From: Acidobacteriota bacterium
GTDB lineage: Bacteria; Acidobacteriota; Terriglobia; Acidiferrales; UBA7541
Direction of reading: 5' to 3'
NCBI GenBank assembly: GCA_003224085.1
Contig: QHYK01000064.1
Location: forward strand, 1-64,000
DNA length: 64,000 bases
How positions within the stretch are numbered: the first letter of the stretch is position 1; every line of letters starts with the position of its first letter. Under the pieces are notes generated by a model. The model was not told the origin of the DNA. It saw only the letters and a list, made by a program, of their open reading frames with translations, and searched no databases. Made by a program: the position numbers and the translations under genes. This document shows positions 15,826 to 24,652 of the stretch, in pieces.

Positions 15826-17163
15826 ATGACCACTCCCGCTCATTCCGTTCCGTCATCCAAGCTCGCCCGCAGTGCGCGCAGCGACGAAATCGTCGCCAAG
15901 CACAAGAAATACCTCTGGCCCTCGGTCACCAACTACTTCGAGCAGCCGTTGGTCGCCGACCGCGGCGAGATGCAATACCTCTGGGACCTCGACGGCAACA
16001 AGTATCTCGACTTTTTCGGCGGCATCCTCACCGTCTCCGTGGGCCACTGCAATCCCAAAGTCTCGAGCAAGGTGGCCTCGCAGGTGAACAAACTGCAGCA
16101 CACTTCCACGCTCTATCCCAATGCTTACATCGTCGCGCTGGCCGAAAAAGTCGCGCAGATCACACCCGGCAACCTGCAGTCGAGTTTCTTTACCAACTCC
16201 GGCACGGAAGCCAACGAAGCCGCCATTCTTCTCGCGCGGATGTCCACGGGGAGTTTCGATGTTGTCGCGCTACGCCACGCCTACTCGGGTGGCTCGGCGC
16301 TCGCGAAAGGCGTCACCGCGCATGCGAATTATCGCAAAGGCGGCGTCATTGGCGTCGGCATCTCGCACGCCATCAATGCTTACTGCTACCGCTGCCCGCT
16401 GCACTTGAAATATCCCGATTGTGAAGTGGCCTGCGCGGGCGACGTCGAAAATCTCATTCAGACCGGCACGAGCGGCAACATCGCCGCGTTCATTGCGGAG
16501 CCGATTCAGGGCGTGGGCGGCTTCATCACTCCGCCGAAGGAATATTTCAAGATGGTTTTCAAAATCGTGAAGCAGTACGGCGCGCTGTTCATCTCCGACG
16601 AAGTGCAAACCGGCTGGGGTCGCACGGGCAAAAAATGGTTTGGCATCGAGCAGTGGGAAGTTGTGCCGGACATGATCACCAGCGCAAAAGGCATGGCCAA
16701 TGGCGTTCCCGTAGGCCTCACGGTCACGACGCCGGAAATCGCTAACAGTTTTCAGGGCGCGAATATCGCCACGTTCGGCGGTAATCCTGTCACCAGCGTT
16801 GCCGCCAAGGCCACCATTGAATTGATCGAGGAAGAAAATCTGCTCGAAAACGCGCACGTAGTCGGCAGTTATTTCCGCGGCAAACTCGAGGAGCTGCAGC
16901 AAAAGTATGCGCTCATCGGCGACGTGCGAGGCATGGGCTTGATGCAGGCACTGGAACTCGTGAAAGATCGCAAAACCAAACAACCCGCTCCCGATGCCAC
17001 CACGCAAGTGATGGAGCGCGCCCGCCAGAACGGCCTGCTCATCGGAAAAGGCGGCCTCTACGGTAACGTTCTCCGCCTCGCCCCCATGCTCAACACATCC
17101 AAGTCGGAGGTCGACGAAGCCATCCGCCTCCTCGACAAATCCTTCTCCGAGGTAAAGCTGTGA
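15826..17163 (+). CDS. Class III aminotransferase (AGXT2 / 4-aminobutyrate type)
   Basis: A 445-residue pyridoxal-phosphate enzyme of the class III transaminases. Landmarks in order are LWDLDGNKYLDFFGGILTVS (about residues 50-69), the phosphate-binding TNSGTEANEAA, CYRCPLHLKYPDCEVACAGD (a cysteine-rich stretch like that of alanine-glyoxylate aminotransferase 2), AAFIAEPIQGVGGF, the cofactor-binding FISDEVQTGWGRTG, and the Schiff-base lysine in MITSAKGMANGVPVG. The similarity in the cysteine-rich region favours an AGXT2-like or omega-amino-acid substrate, but a 4-aminobutyrate transaminase cannot be excluded. Its stop overlaps the next gene's GTG by GTGA, so translation is probably coupled. 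Confidence 0.9.
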   Translation: MTTPAHSVPSSKLARSARSDEIVAKHKKYLWPSVTNYFEQPLVADRGEMQYLWDLDGNKYLDFFGGILTVSVGHCNPKVSSKVASQVNKLQHTSTLYPNAYIVALAEKVAQITPGNLQSSFFTNSGTEANEAAILLARMSTGSFDVVALRHAYSGGSALAKGVTAHANYRKGGVIGVGISHAINAYCYRCPLHLKYPDCEVACAGDVENLIQTGTSGNIAAFIAEPIQGVGGFITPPKEYFKMVFKIVKQYGALFISDEVQTGWGRTGKKWFGIEQWEVVPDMITSAKGMANGVPVGLTVTTPEIANSFQGANIATFGGNPVTSVAAKATIELIEEENLLENAHVVGSYFRGKLEELQQKYALIGDVRGMGLMQALELVKDRKTKQPAPDATTQVMERARQNGLLIGKGGLYGNVLRLAPMLNTSKSEVDEAIRLLDKSFSEVKL

Positions 17164-17558
17164 GCCCCATCTGGTACATCCTCATGGACCCACAGCCCAT
17201 CTTCGCTTGGAGTTTCCTCCTTGTCGCGCCACCGGTGCTTCTGGTCTGGGCGATCCGGCACTGGCGGCGGACATCCGCAAGAATCGCAGCGCCGGCATGG
17301 AGGAGCCATTTGGCTATCGGTGCTATTGCACTTGTGAGCTTGTCGGAGGTGCTGCGACTTGTCACCGGCATCTGGATAAACACGACCGGAGGAGTGGATA
17401 ATCCACTACTCGTAAGTCTTTCTTTGATTGGATCCCTTGCTGCCCCAACTGCTTTGCTCGTGAGTCTCCTTGGCAAAGGAACACTGAGATGGCCTGCCTG
17501 TGGGCTTTCGGCCTTCATGACATTCCTTTGGATTTTTTCGACACCGTGGGACATGTGA
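17160..17558 (+). CDS. Small membrane protein, four helices, unknown
   Basis: 132 residues, starting with the GTG that overlaps the aminotransferase stop (GTGA) and ending in a TGA that overlaps the next ATG (ATGTGATG context). Four hydrophobic helices are evident: FAWSFLLVAPPVLLVWAI, LAIGAIALVSLSEVLRLVTG, LVSLSLIGSLAAPTALLVSL and FMTFLWIFSTPW. I do not recognise the family. Position between two coupled genes supports real translation. Its base composition is less biased than its neighbours, but nothing points to transfer. Confidence 0.6.
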   Translation: MSPIWYILMDPQPIFAWSFLLVAPPVLLVWAIRHWRRTSARIAAPAWRSHLAIGAIALVSLSEVLRLVTGIWINTTGGVDNPLLVSLSLIGSLAAPTALLVSLLGKGTLRWPACGLSAFMTFLWIFSTPWDM

Positions 17559-17995
17559 TGATCTTGCGCTCCATCAACTTTGCACTGGTCCTGGTCTTTA
17601 GCTGTCTCGCGGTTTTTTCGCAGGCGGTACAGAACAAGAGCGTTTGGAAATCGGTGGAATTTGCGATTGTGAAATTCAATGACGAAGCGCCGAAATCGTG
17701 GAGCATGTATCACATCGAAAAAAAAGGACTGTTGCTGGTGCGCCTCTGGAAGCGCTATTTGCTGGTGAACGTGAAGGACGAACAAACCTACGAAATCGAT
17801 CCGCAAACGGTGAAACTCGCGGGCGAAAACGTCGAATGGGCGCTTGCCGACAAGCCCAGCGAGCCGCTCGAAACTCCGGACTGGAAAACACGCGACGTCG
17901 GCCCCATGGAGCAAGTGTCCTTCCGCCTCGGCAAGGGCGGCTCGATTCTGCAACTGCAAATCCCGCTGAAGATGAACGGCCAGCCAATGTACTGA
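17558..17995 (+). CDS. Hypothetical exported protein
   Basis: 145 residues with a clear signal peptide (MILRSINFALVLVFSCLAVFSQA, shown here as positions 1-23 in shorter form: INFALVLVFSCLAVFSQA) and a mature beta-rich domain with WKSVEFAIVKFNDEAP and LLLVRLWKRYLLVNVKDEQT. The ATG at 17558 overlaps the previous stop codon, which I used to choose it over an in-frame upstream ATG at 17489. I do not recognise the family. Expression is probably coupled to the aminotransferase and the small membrane protein. Confidence 0.6.
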   Translation: MILRSINFALVLVFSCLAVFSQAVQNKSVWKSVEFAIVKFNDEAPKSWSMYHIEKKGLLLVRLWKRYLLVNVKDEQTYEIDPQTVKLAGENVEWALADKPSEPLETPDWKTRDVGPMEQVSFRLGKGGSILQLQIPLKMNGQPMY

Positions 17996-18005
17996 GGAGG
18001 GGTGA

Positions 18006-18051
18006 TCCGAGATCAGAGATCGGAGACCCTTCTCTGATCTCGGATCTCGGA
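18006..18051. repeat. Inverted heptad repeat between convergent genes
   Basis: The two 21-base arms (18006-18026 and 18031-18051) are inverted copies with two mismatches. Each arm is itself three 7-base units of the GAGATCG/GATCTCG kind. The hairpin lies between convergent genes and could terminate both, though no T-run follows. Confidence 0.8.
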
Positions 18052-18060
18052 ATTCTGTTT

Positions 18061-18654
18061 TCACCGGCGGTAGACGCCGTAATACCAAGGAATGCCGAGC
18101 GCGCCAGGCTCGACTCCGACGTTGACCTGGTCGCCGGGTTTGAAGCGGTCGTAGTCGTCGGCATCCACCGCGAGGCGCTCGTATTTTTGCCCTTCGCGCC
18201 AACTGCGCACGATGAGCCGGCGCGTGCCGCGGACAATGCCCGGCATGTTGTACCGTCCGTCGACGACCGCGGTGTGATACGCCACATTCTTTTGCGAATC
18301 GAGCCTGCCATTCACAAAAAGCGTGGCGGCGAGAATCCACGGCAGCAAAATGAAGCCCGAATAGACGTGCTTCAACATTTCGAGTTCCTGATGCTTGCGG
18401 GCGCGGCGATCGAGAATCACCGCCAGCGTGAGCACTACAAAAAAAACCACGCCAAACACCACGAGCATGAGGTCGATGTCGAGCGGCGGATAAACCTGGC
18501 TCACATAAGGAAACACCAGCGACCCGGCGAGAAACACTCCGGTGCGCTTCAGGAAGCGCCGGCGAAACATTACTTCGGCCGCCGCGGAAGTGAGCCCGCA
18601 CACGGGACACTGGTCCGCTGTTCGCGGTGAACCGCAATCAAGACAGCGAGTCAT
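18061..18654 (-). CDS. Zinc-ribbon membrane protein, unknown
   Basis: A 197-residue protein beginning with a zinc-ribbon, CLDCGSPRTADQCPVCG (Cys at about 4, 7, 16 and 19). Three hydrophobic helices follow: FLKRTGVFLAGSLVFPYVS, LMLVVFGVVFFVVLTLAVIL and SGFILLPWILAATLFVNG. A C-terminal soluble beta domain, about residues 120-197, includes RRLIVRSWREGQKYERLAVD and GDQVNVGVEPGALG. I do not know the family. Similar proteins are sometimes labelled zinc ribbon domain-containing. It stands alone. Confidence 0.6.
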   Translation of the reverse strand: MTRCLDCGSPRTADQCPVCGLTSAAAEVMFRRRFLKRTGVFLAGSLVFPYVSQVYPPLDIDLMLVVFGVVFFVVLTLAVILDRRARKHQELEMLKHVYSGFILLPWILAATLFVNGRLDSQKNVAYHTAVVDGRYNMPGIVRGTRRLIVRSWREGQKYERLAVDADDYDRFKPGDQVNVGVEPGALGIPWYYGVYRR

Positions 18655-18825
18655 ATTGATTTATTTCCTAGCGCACAAAACGCTGCGATTCGAACAGCAA
18701 AACTCGCCCGGTGTTGCGAGTCATGCTTCCCCGTGTGACCCGGCCGCAAGCAATCCTTTCGAGATCCTTCAGCGAAAGGCGCGCAGGCTTGGACGTAAAC
18801 AGGATCCACTCTAGTATATGCCGCC

Positions 18826-19164
18826 TCAGCGGCTGGGGGGAGAGAGCGCCGACAAGAGATCGTGATAAAGCTTCTGGCTTTCGGTTTCGGGAAGAGCGAC
18901 GGAGACGCCCATGCCACTGCCGGGCTCGATGCGCTTCACCAGGCAATCGAGTTTGACTGGTTGAGGAAGATGCAAGCGCGCGGTGAAGCCGGCGCCGACC
19001 CACAACGTGTCGGGCACTTCGATGAACATTCCGTTCGAACTGATGTCGCGAGTGTTGCCGCGGAGAACGGCAGAGCCCCATTCGATTTCTAGGCCGGCGC
19101 GGAACGAGAAGCGTGGCGCCCAGCGGCGTTCCAGGCGCCGGGATGCTTGATCCCCGATGGTCAT
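18826..19164 (-). CDS. PilZ domain protein
   Basis: 112 residues with RRWAPR (the RxxxR part) at about residues 13-18 and the D-x-S-x-x-G motif as TRDISSNGMFIEV at about 38-50. It is therefore likely to bind cyclic di-GMP. The barrel ends in LVKRIEPGSGMGVSVAL. It is the second stand-alone PilZ gene of the window and not closely similar to the first. No partner gene adjoins. Confidence 0.8.
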   Translation of the reverse strand: MTIGDQASRRLERRWAPRFSFRAGLEIEWGSAVLRGNTRDISSNGMFIEVPDTLWVGAGFTARLHLPQPVKLDCLVKRIEPGSGMGVSVALPETESQKLYHDLLSALSPPSR

Positions 19165-19549
19165 ATTTTGGGTGCAACCCCCTGCCAGGGTCTAGGTCCC
19201 AAGGCGCCCAAGACGACCCGCCGTGCGAACGTTCCAAGGATACGACAAACGAGTGCATAAGGCATACGACGCCGGAAGGCGATGTTTTGTTCCCGGCAAT
19301 CGTACCGAGAGGGTTAAGTCATTCGAGTCGGTGTCCAACGGGCAATTCCAATCGCCGCACGAAAATCCTCGGAACCGGGCGCGAACGAGTTTTCCGTTCG
19401 CCGTTTTCATTGAAGGACAAGAGTTATTGACAAGCGCCGTTTTTCCACCACGGTTTCCTTTGCGCGAAGGGACTCGGGCCGCAGGAAGCAGCTACCAGTA
19501 AGAGCAGCTACTTGCGTTGGATGAGAAGGGCAGCGATTCCCATTTCCAC
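19165..19549. other. Intergenic region with nothing recognised
   Basis: 385 bp between a PilZ gene and the end of the next minus-strand gene. Short open frames exist on both strands but none has a ribosome-binding site with plausible composition. A TTGACA at about 19425 has no matching -10 box. Confidence 0.5.
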
Positions 19550-20356
19550 TTATTTTTTGTTGGACACAGGGGAACCGTTGGATGCGCCCGCGCCGAGGCG
19601 GCGTTGGACTTCGGCTTGGATGTAGCGGCGCAAAGTTTCCAGAACGATTCCGGGAGCAGCGAGTTCGCGGAGGTCGGAAACAGTAAGTTGTGGCAGGTAG
19701 GAGAGAATGGCGGCCAGAGGCGCGGAAGGCTGGCGGAGAAGAGCGATTCGAATGTTGTATGAAATGGACCATTTGCGGTGGTGAATGATCGCAGGAACCA
19801 CTCCCGCGGGGAGTTTCTCCCGCGAAAGAGTTTTGAGAATTTGCGCTTCGGTCAAATAGGGATTGTCAAGAACCACAGTGAGAACCTGTGGATGGCCTTC
19901 GGTTAGCAATGCACCCGCGACGCGGGCAGGCCCACGGCGCGCGAGCGTGATCTTCTGTCCCAGAGGAATTTGCGGGAGGCGCGCGAGCAATTGCTCCTCG
20001 GCGTTGCGTTTTAGCTCGGCAGGAACGGCAGGCGAAAGCGTGAGTTGTACTAGATCCATTAGATAAAGGTCGCGGATGAGCCGAACAGTGACGAGGCGCG
20101 GCCCGCGTGGATGGATGCAGAGCAGCTTCTTCACGCGGTAGCTTTTGAGGAGCGGCTTGCGCTTGCCCACTTCTTCGAGAACCTCGGCGGGAAGGTCTTT
20201 TCGTTCCAAGAGTAAGCAGACCTGGGGTTCATCGAGCGCAGGATTGTCGAGCAGTGCCAGAAGAACGTCCGCTGAAGGATGGTGCAGGAGCGTGGCCAGC
20301 TCATCGCCGGTGGCGACGCGCGCGCGTTCACGATCTTCTGCGACAGATTCGGGCAT
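19550..20356 (-). CDS. Helical-repeat protein, unknown (LRV/HEAT-like)
   Basis: 268 residues, almost entirely helical, with repeated units such as LATLLHHPSADVLLALLDNP, ALDEPQVCLLLERKDLPAEV, HPQVLTVVLDNPYLTEAQIL and SREKLPAGVVPAII. The spacing of D-N-P and L-P elements resembles leucine-rich-repeat-variant or HEAT-type solenoids that serve as protein-binding scaffolds. I do not recognise a named family. Its start lies 3 bp after the stop of the BadF-type kinase, so the two are probably co-transcribed. The C-terminus is Gly/Ser/Asn-rich. Confidence 0.6.
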   Translation of the reverse strand: MPESVAEDRERARVATGDELATLLHHPSADVLLALLDNPALDEPQVCLLLERKDLPAEVLEEVGKRKPLLKSYRVKKLLCIHPRGPRLVTVRLIRDLYLMDLVQLTLSPAVPAELKRNAEEQLLARLPQIPLGQKITLARRGPARVAGALLTEGHPQVLTVVLDNPYLTEAQILKTLSREKLPAGVVPAIIHHRKWSISYNIRIALLRQPSAPLAAILSYLPQLTVSDLRELAAPGIVLETLRRYIQAEVQRRLGAGASNGSPVSNKK

Positions 20357-20359
20357 GAA

Positions 20360-21289
20360 TTAACTTTCCGGGATTTGCAGCGGGCTCGTCAAGGCGTGGC
20401 GAGCAAGTTCCGCCGCGGATTCGGCAACTGGCCGAGGGAGCGGGCCAGGGCGGGCGTTAGGGACTGTTTTCCTCAGCAGAAGGTCGAATTGCTCATTGAG
20501 AAAGGCACTGCCGTCGAAGACTCCTCCTGTTTTTGCGAGGAAGAATTTCGTGTTGTGCATTTGGAGTTGGTCGACCACTTCACGGACCTGCTCTATCAGA
20601 TTCACTGCGGCCATTGACAGGACAGCTCGGGCCGCCATGTCGCCTGATTCGGCGGCGTTCGCAACCATGGGAAATATTTTGGGAAAGATGACCGTGGGCT
20701 GCGCGCGCACGTGATCGACGAACTGGCTCCAGGTGCAATCAAAGGTGCGGAGGATTTCATCCGCCAGTGGGAACTTCTCATTGTTCAAGAATTTCTGAAA
20801 ACAACGCGCCACGGCTTTTCGGCCGATGTCATTGGCGCTCCCGGGGTCACCGATGATTGGGCCAAATCCGCCAGCGCGAGCCAGCTTGAGCGGCGAAGTT
20901 CTGCCTAAGACGGCTGAGCCGGTACCGGCTATGACGACGACGCTTGGAATCTTACCCGTCGCACCCAAAGTCAGAATCAAATCGCTGGTGACCAGAATCG
21001 TGGCATTAGGAAAACTGGGTTTAAGCTTTTCTTGAACGTCCCATCGGGCACGGGGTTCGCCTGCGCCTGAAAGGCCCACGAGGATACAGGCGACATCGGA
21101 AGGTGGCCTTGCGACGGAACGAAGCGCTTCCAAGCCGGCCTCCGCAAGTGCCGCGGCGGCAGCTTCTGCGCCAACGTTGACAACATTGGAGGCGCCAGAG
21201 CGGGAACGCGCGAGAATCGCTCCGGTTTCGTCCATAAGGACGCACTCGGTTTTTGTGCCGCCGCCGTCAAAGCCAAGGACATAGCGCAT
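20360..21289 (-). CDS. BadF/BadG/BcrA/BcrD-type ATPase, GlcNAc kinase-like
   Basis: A 309-residue member of the actin-like ATPase superfamily, closest in layout to N-acetylglucosamine kinases. The phosphate-1 loop is YVLGFDGGGTKTECVLMD (residues about 3-20). The adenosine side contains VVVIAGTGSAVLG (about 117-129), the sugar-side loop is FGPIIGDPGSANDIG (about 142-156), and the C-terminal half has LAKTGGVFDGSAF. It likely phosphorylates an amino sugar in the cytoplasm, which would feed the amino-sugar recycling genes further right. That link is inferred, since the genes are 17 kb apart. A TATGCT box 6 nt upstream of the ATG suggests a leaderless transcript. Confidence 0.8.
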   Translation of the reverse strand: MRYVLGFDGGGTKTECVLMDETGAILARSRSGASNVVNVGAEAAAAALAEAGLEALRSVARPPSDVACILVGLSGAGEPRARWDVQEKLKPSFPNATILVTSDLILTLGATGKIPSVVVIAGTGSAVLGRTSPLKLARAGGFGPIIGDPGSANDIGRKAVARCFQKFLNNEKFPLADEILRTFDCTWSQFVDHVRAQPTVIFPKIFPMVANAAESGDMAARAVLSMAAVNLIEQVREVVDQLQMHNTKFFLAKTGGVFDGSAFLNEQFDLLLRKTVPNARPGPLPRPVAESAAELARHALTSPLQIPES

Positions 21290-21561
21290 GAGGAAAGCAT
21301 AAAGGAGAACGGCAGGATTTTTCGCTGTTCCTGGGGAGCACGGGCCGCCGCTCCGCAGCGGTTATGTGACCCTGAAACTGTACTAGAGCCGGACCTTCAG
21401 TTCAGACTTTGCCCAATTTAGAATCTCGATTACAACTTGGCTCGGCAGCTAAGGCCGCATTTTCCCTGGAGCGTTCCTGCCCGATGGAGAGCATGGCTCC
21501 GGTAGTGGCGATTATGTAGATGGTGGCGGGCGTTGCCTCGGAACGAGAACACCGATTCTCC

Positions 21562-21612
21562 TTGACAGTCTAGGAGAAGCGGCGTAGATTCCTAGGGCGT
21601 CTAGGAGAGAAC
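21562..21612 (+). promoter_or_regulatory. Promoter and repeated CTAGG boxes before padR
   Basis: TTGACA (21562-21567), 17 bp, TAGATT (21585-21590). CTAGGAGA occurs at about 21570 and 21601, and a palindromic CCTAGG lies at about 21591, inside and just after the promoter. The spacing suggests PadR operators and autoregulation. The remainder of the 21290-21618 gap shows nothing recognisable. Confidence 0.55.
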
Positions 21613-21618
21613 GCTTCC

Positions 21619-21960
21619 ATGGACAAACAGATGGACCTGCTGCAGGGAACGTTGGACATGCTGATTCTGAAAGCCGTCTCGCTCGGCCCGCTGCACGGCT
21701 ACGGCATTTTGCTGCGGATCCAGCAGATTTCGAAAGACCGGCTGGAGATTCAGCAGGGCTCGCTGTATCCGGCGCTGTATCGGCTGGAGCATCAGGGCTG
21801 GATCGCCAGCGAATGGGGCGAATCCGAGAATAAGCGCAAAGCGAAATATTACCGGCTTACGGCAGCGGGTAAGCGCAAATTGCAAACCGAAGCGGAAAAG
21901 TGGAACCGCATGGCGGACGTGATTGCAGGGGTCTTGCGAAGCACGCCAGAGGAAGTGTGA
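21619..21960 (+). CDS. PadR family transcriptional regulator
   Basis: 113 residues with the PadR winged helix: LLQGTLDMLILKAVSLGPLH, GYGILLRIQQISKDRLEI, the recognition helix and wing QQGSLYPALYRLEHQGWIAS and KRKAKYYRLTAAGKRKL. These regulators usually repress the adjacent efflux or permease genes and release DNA on ligand binding. The stop is 2 bp before the first of three tandem ADOP permeases, which are its probable targets. A ribosome-binding site (GGAGAG) precedes the ATG. Confidence 0.93.
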   Translation: MDKQMDLLQGTLDMLILKAVSLGPLHGYGILLRIQQISKDRLEIQQGSLYPALYRLEHQGWIASEWGESENKRKAKYYRLTAAGKRKLQTEAEKWNRMADVIAGVLRSTPEEV

Positions 21961-21962
21961 GG

Positions 21963-24590
21963 ATGTGGAGCAGAATTCGGTCCTGGCTGCGCTCCATGCT
22001 GCGGCGCGCGCGGATGGAACGCGAGATGGATGCAGAGCTGCGCTTCCATATTGAGGCGTTCGCGGAGGATTTGGTGCGCAGGGGCGTGGCGCGCGAAGAG
22101 GCGCTGCGTCGGGCGCGCATCGAGTTTGGGGGCGTTGAGCGGGCCAAGGAAGAATGTCGCGACGCACGGGGCATAAGCTTCCTCGAGAGTCTGCTGCAGG
22201 ATTTGCGCTTTGGCCTGCGGATGCTGCGGAAGAATCCCGGTTTCACCGCTGTTGCGGTCCTTACGCTGGGCCTCGGTATCGGCGCGAACACGGCAGTTTT
22301 CACGGTGGTCAACGGCGTGCTGTTGCGGCCGATGCCTTTTCCGGAAGCGAATCGACTTTTCCTCGTCTCGTTGACGCCGCGAGGCGGCCCTTTTGAATGG
22401 CAACCGGGCGTAGCGGATCATGATTACCTTGCATTTCTCGGCCAGGACCGAGCCTTCGAACAGATCGCCTCTTTTAGCAGAGGAAGCACAGTTAATTTGA
22501 CGGGCGCTGGTGACCCAGCCCAGATCCCGGTGGCGTATGTAACGACGGATTTTTTCTCCACGCTCCGGACAAATCCGGAAATCGGCCGCGGCTTCCTCGC
22601 AGGGGAGGGCGAACCGGGAAACGACAATGTCGCCATACTCGCCAACGAACTCTGGAAAGAGCGGTTCGGCTCAGACTCTGAAATTCTTGGAAAAGCAATC
22701 CGGCTCGACGGCGTCAGCCGCACAGTGGTCGGGATCATGCCCCCCGGATTTGCGTTTCCCGGCGTGAGCGTATGGATGCCGTTGTCTGTCCGCATCAACG
22801 AACACAATTCCTTTACTCGACCTGTTGTAGGGCGGCTGAAGCCGAGGGTCACACCACAACAAGCGCAAGCGGAACTGGAAACCTTTGCCGAACGTCTGCC
22901 TCTAGGTCCGGGCGAAAGCAAGCGAGACCGGTTGCCGCAGATTCTTCCGCTAAAGGATTTATTGGTCGCAAACATTCGTCCGTCCCTGTTGCTATTCGCC
23001 GGGGCCGTAGCATTCGTGCTCCTCATCGCCTGTGCGAACGTAGCCAACCTGTTCCTAGCTCGAGCAACGGGCCGCGTCCAGGAAATGGCGGTGCGCAGCA
23101 CGCTGGGGGCAGACCGCTGTCGCCTCGTGCGCCAATTGCTGGCGGAGAGCACCCTGATTTCGCTGATAGGTGGCGGGGCTGGAATCTTGCTTGCTTTCTG
23201 GAGTCTTCAGGCTCTGACAGCGCTGGCGCCTGCGGGAAAAGTTCCCCGCATGGAGATGATTCGAATCGATCCGTGGGTCCTTGCGTTTACGTTCGGCCTC
23301 TCGGTTATTACGGGAGTGGTGTTCGGCTTGGCGCCAGCCTTCCACGCGACGGGTGACGGCGCGCGCGAATCGTTGGGTCAAGCCGCGCGTAACGTGATTG
23401 GCGGGCACGAGGGAATCCGAAGCGCGCTGACGATTTCCGAGATGGCGCTTGCGCTCATCTTGCTGACGGGCGCGGGTTTAATGCTGAAGAGTTTTCTACG
23501 GCTGCAGGCTGTGAATCCTGGCTTTTCGCCTCACAGCGTAATGACCCTGACCGTGGACCTGCCCGATTCTAGGTATCGCACCGCGAACCAGTTGCAAGGG
23601 TTTGATAGGCAAACGCTTGCTGAGCTTTCCCGTCTGCCAGGAGTGCTCGCAGCCGGCGCAGTGAATTGGATTCCGCTTGGCCAAGGGTTGGCCATGGGGA
23701 CTTTCCAAGTAGAAGGAGGGTTGCGGCCACCAGGGTTCATGGTGGACAAACCGTGTGTTAGCCCGGGTTATTTCAGGGCTATGGGTATGCCGCTGGTGCG
23801 CGGAAGAGAGTTCGCCGGAAGCGACAACGCGACCGCTCCTGGCGTCGCGATCGTGAGCCAATCCGTCGCCCGAACTCTCTGGCCGGGCCAGGACCCCATT
23901 GGGAAGCGCATTTCGATGGAAGATAATCCCAAGCCTGAAGACTGGCTCACTGTGGTCGGAGCCGTCGATGACGTCAAGCAACAAGGCTTGGCAAAAAACT
24001 CGGAACCGGCCATCTACCAATCCTATCTTCAGGTCGCAAGCCCAGGCTTCCTAAGCCACATGACTTTCGTGGTGAGAACTGCCTTGTCTCCGGAGAGCGT
24101 CACTGCCGGCATGCGCGCCGTTCTGCGAAATGTGGATAACAACCAGCCAGTCTCGATCGCCTCCATGGACAGCCTGATGGCCACAACCACAGCAGAGCCG
24201 CGATTCCAGGCGAGACTGCTGGCTACGTTTGCGCTGGTTGCCCTGGCTCTCACCATCGTGGGCATCTATGGAGTGCTGGCCTACTCTGTGGCGCAACGCA
24301 CGCGGGAGATCGGCGTGCGCATGGCGCTGGGCGCCCAGAGCGTGGACGTATTGCTGATGCTCCTGAAACAAGCGCTCCTCTTCATAGCAGCGGGGATCGT
24401 TTTAGGAGGGGCGGGTGCGCTCGCTTTGACTCGCGTCCTTACGAGATTCTTGTTTCAAGTCAAACCAGGTGATCTTCCAACTTTTGCCGCGGTCGCTTTG
24501 GTACTGACATTTTCAGCCTTGGGGGCATGTTATTTGCCTGCGAGACGGGCGATGCGCGTGGATCCGATGGTGGCGCTGAGGTATGAGTGA
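21963..24590 (+). CDS. ADOP family ABC permease, copy 1
   Basis: An 875-residue MacB/FtsX-type permease of the acidobacterial duplicated orphan permease type. The N-terminal permease-prefix domain (residues 1-80) includes [20 protein letters not shown] and [16 protein letters not shown]. The first membrane helix is at about 95-115 (FTAVAVLTLGLGIGANTAVF). MacB periplasmic core 1, the first FtsX helices (LLIACANVANLFLARATGR), a second periplasmic core and the last FtsX set ending [17 protein letters not shown] follow. The two FtsX halves are internal duplicates. No ATPase gene adjoins, as is usual for ADOPs. The ATG at 21963 follows GTGTGAGG and lies 2 bp from the padR stop. Confidence 0.9.
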   Translation: MWSRIRSWLRSMLRRARMEREMDAELRFHIEAFAEDLVRRGVAREEALRRARIEFGGVERAKEECRDARGISFLESLLQDLRFGLRMLRKNPGFTAVAVLTLGLGIGANTAVFTVVNGVLLRPMPFPEANRLFLVSLTPRGGPFEWQPGVADHDYLAFLGQDRAFEQIASFSRGSTVNLTGAGDPAQIPVAYVTTDFFSTLRTNPEIGRGFLAGEGEPGNDNVAILANELWKERFGSDSEILGKAIRLDGVSRTVVGIMPPGFAFPGVSVWMPLSVRINEHNSFTRPVVGRLKPRVTPQQAQAELETFAERLPLGPGESKRDRLPQILPLKDLLVANIRPSLLLFAGAVAFVLLIACANVANLFLARATGRVQEMAVRSTLGADRCRLVRQLLAESTLISLIGGGAGILLAFWSLQALTALAPAGKVPRMEMIRIDPWVLAFTFGLSVITGVVFGLAPAFHATGDGARESLGQAARNVIGGHEGIRSALTISEMALALILLTGAGLMLKSFLRLQAVNPGFSPHSVMTLTVDLPDSRYRTANQLQGFDRQTLAELSRLPGVLAAGAVNWIPLGQGLAMGTFQVEGGLRPPGFMVDKPCVSPGYFRAMGMPLVRGREFAGSDNATAPGVAIVSQSVARTLWPGQDPIGKRISMEDNPKPEDWLTVVGAVDDVKQQGLAKNSEPAIYQSYLQVASPGFLSHMTFVVRTALSPESVTAGMRAVLRNVDNNQPVSIASMDSLMATTTAEPRFQARLLATFALVALALTIVGIYGVLAYSVAQRTREIGVRMALGAQSVDVLLMLLKQALLFIAAGIVLGGAGALALTRVLTRFLFQVKPGDLPTFAAVALVLTFSALGACYLPARRAMRVDPMVALRYE

Positions 24591-24652
24591 GAAAGTTCGT
24601 GAACGACGTTTGCTGATTCTTGAAGATGGGTGTTTGTCGAGGTGAAGGAAGG

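Noticed and set aside
17090-18637. A 515-codon minus-strand open frame crossing three genes
   Set aside because: It overlaps the end of the aminotransferase, two coupled small genes and the zinc-ribbon gene out of frame, is Arg/Pro-rich and has no recognisable domain.
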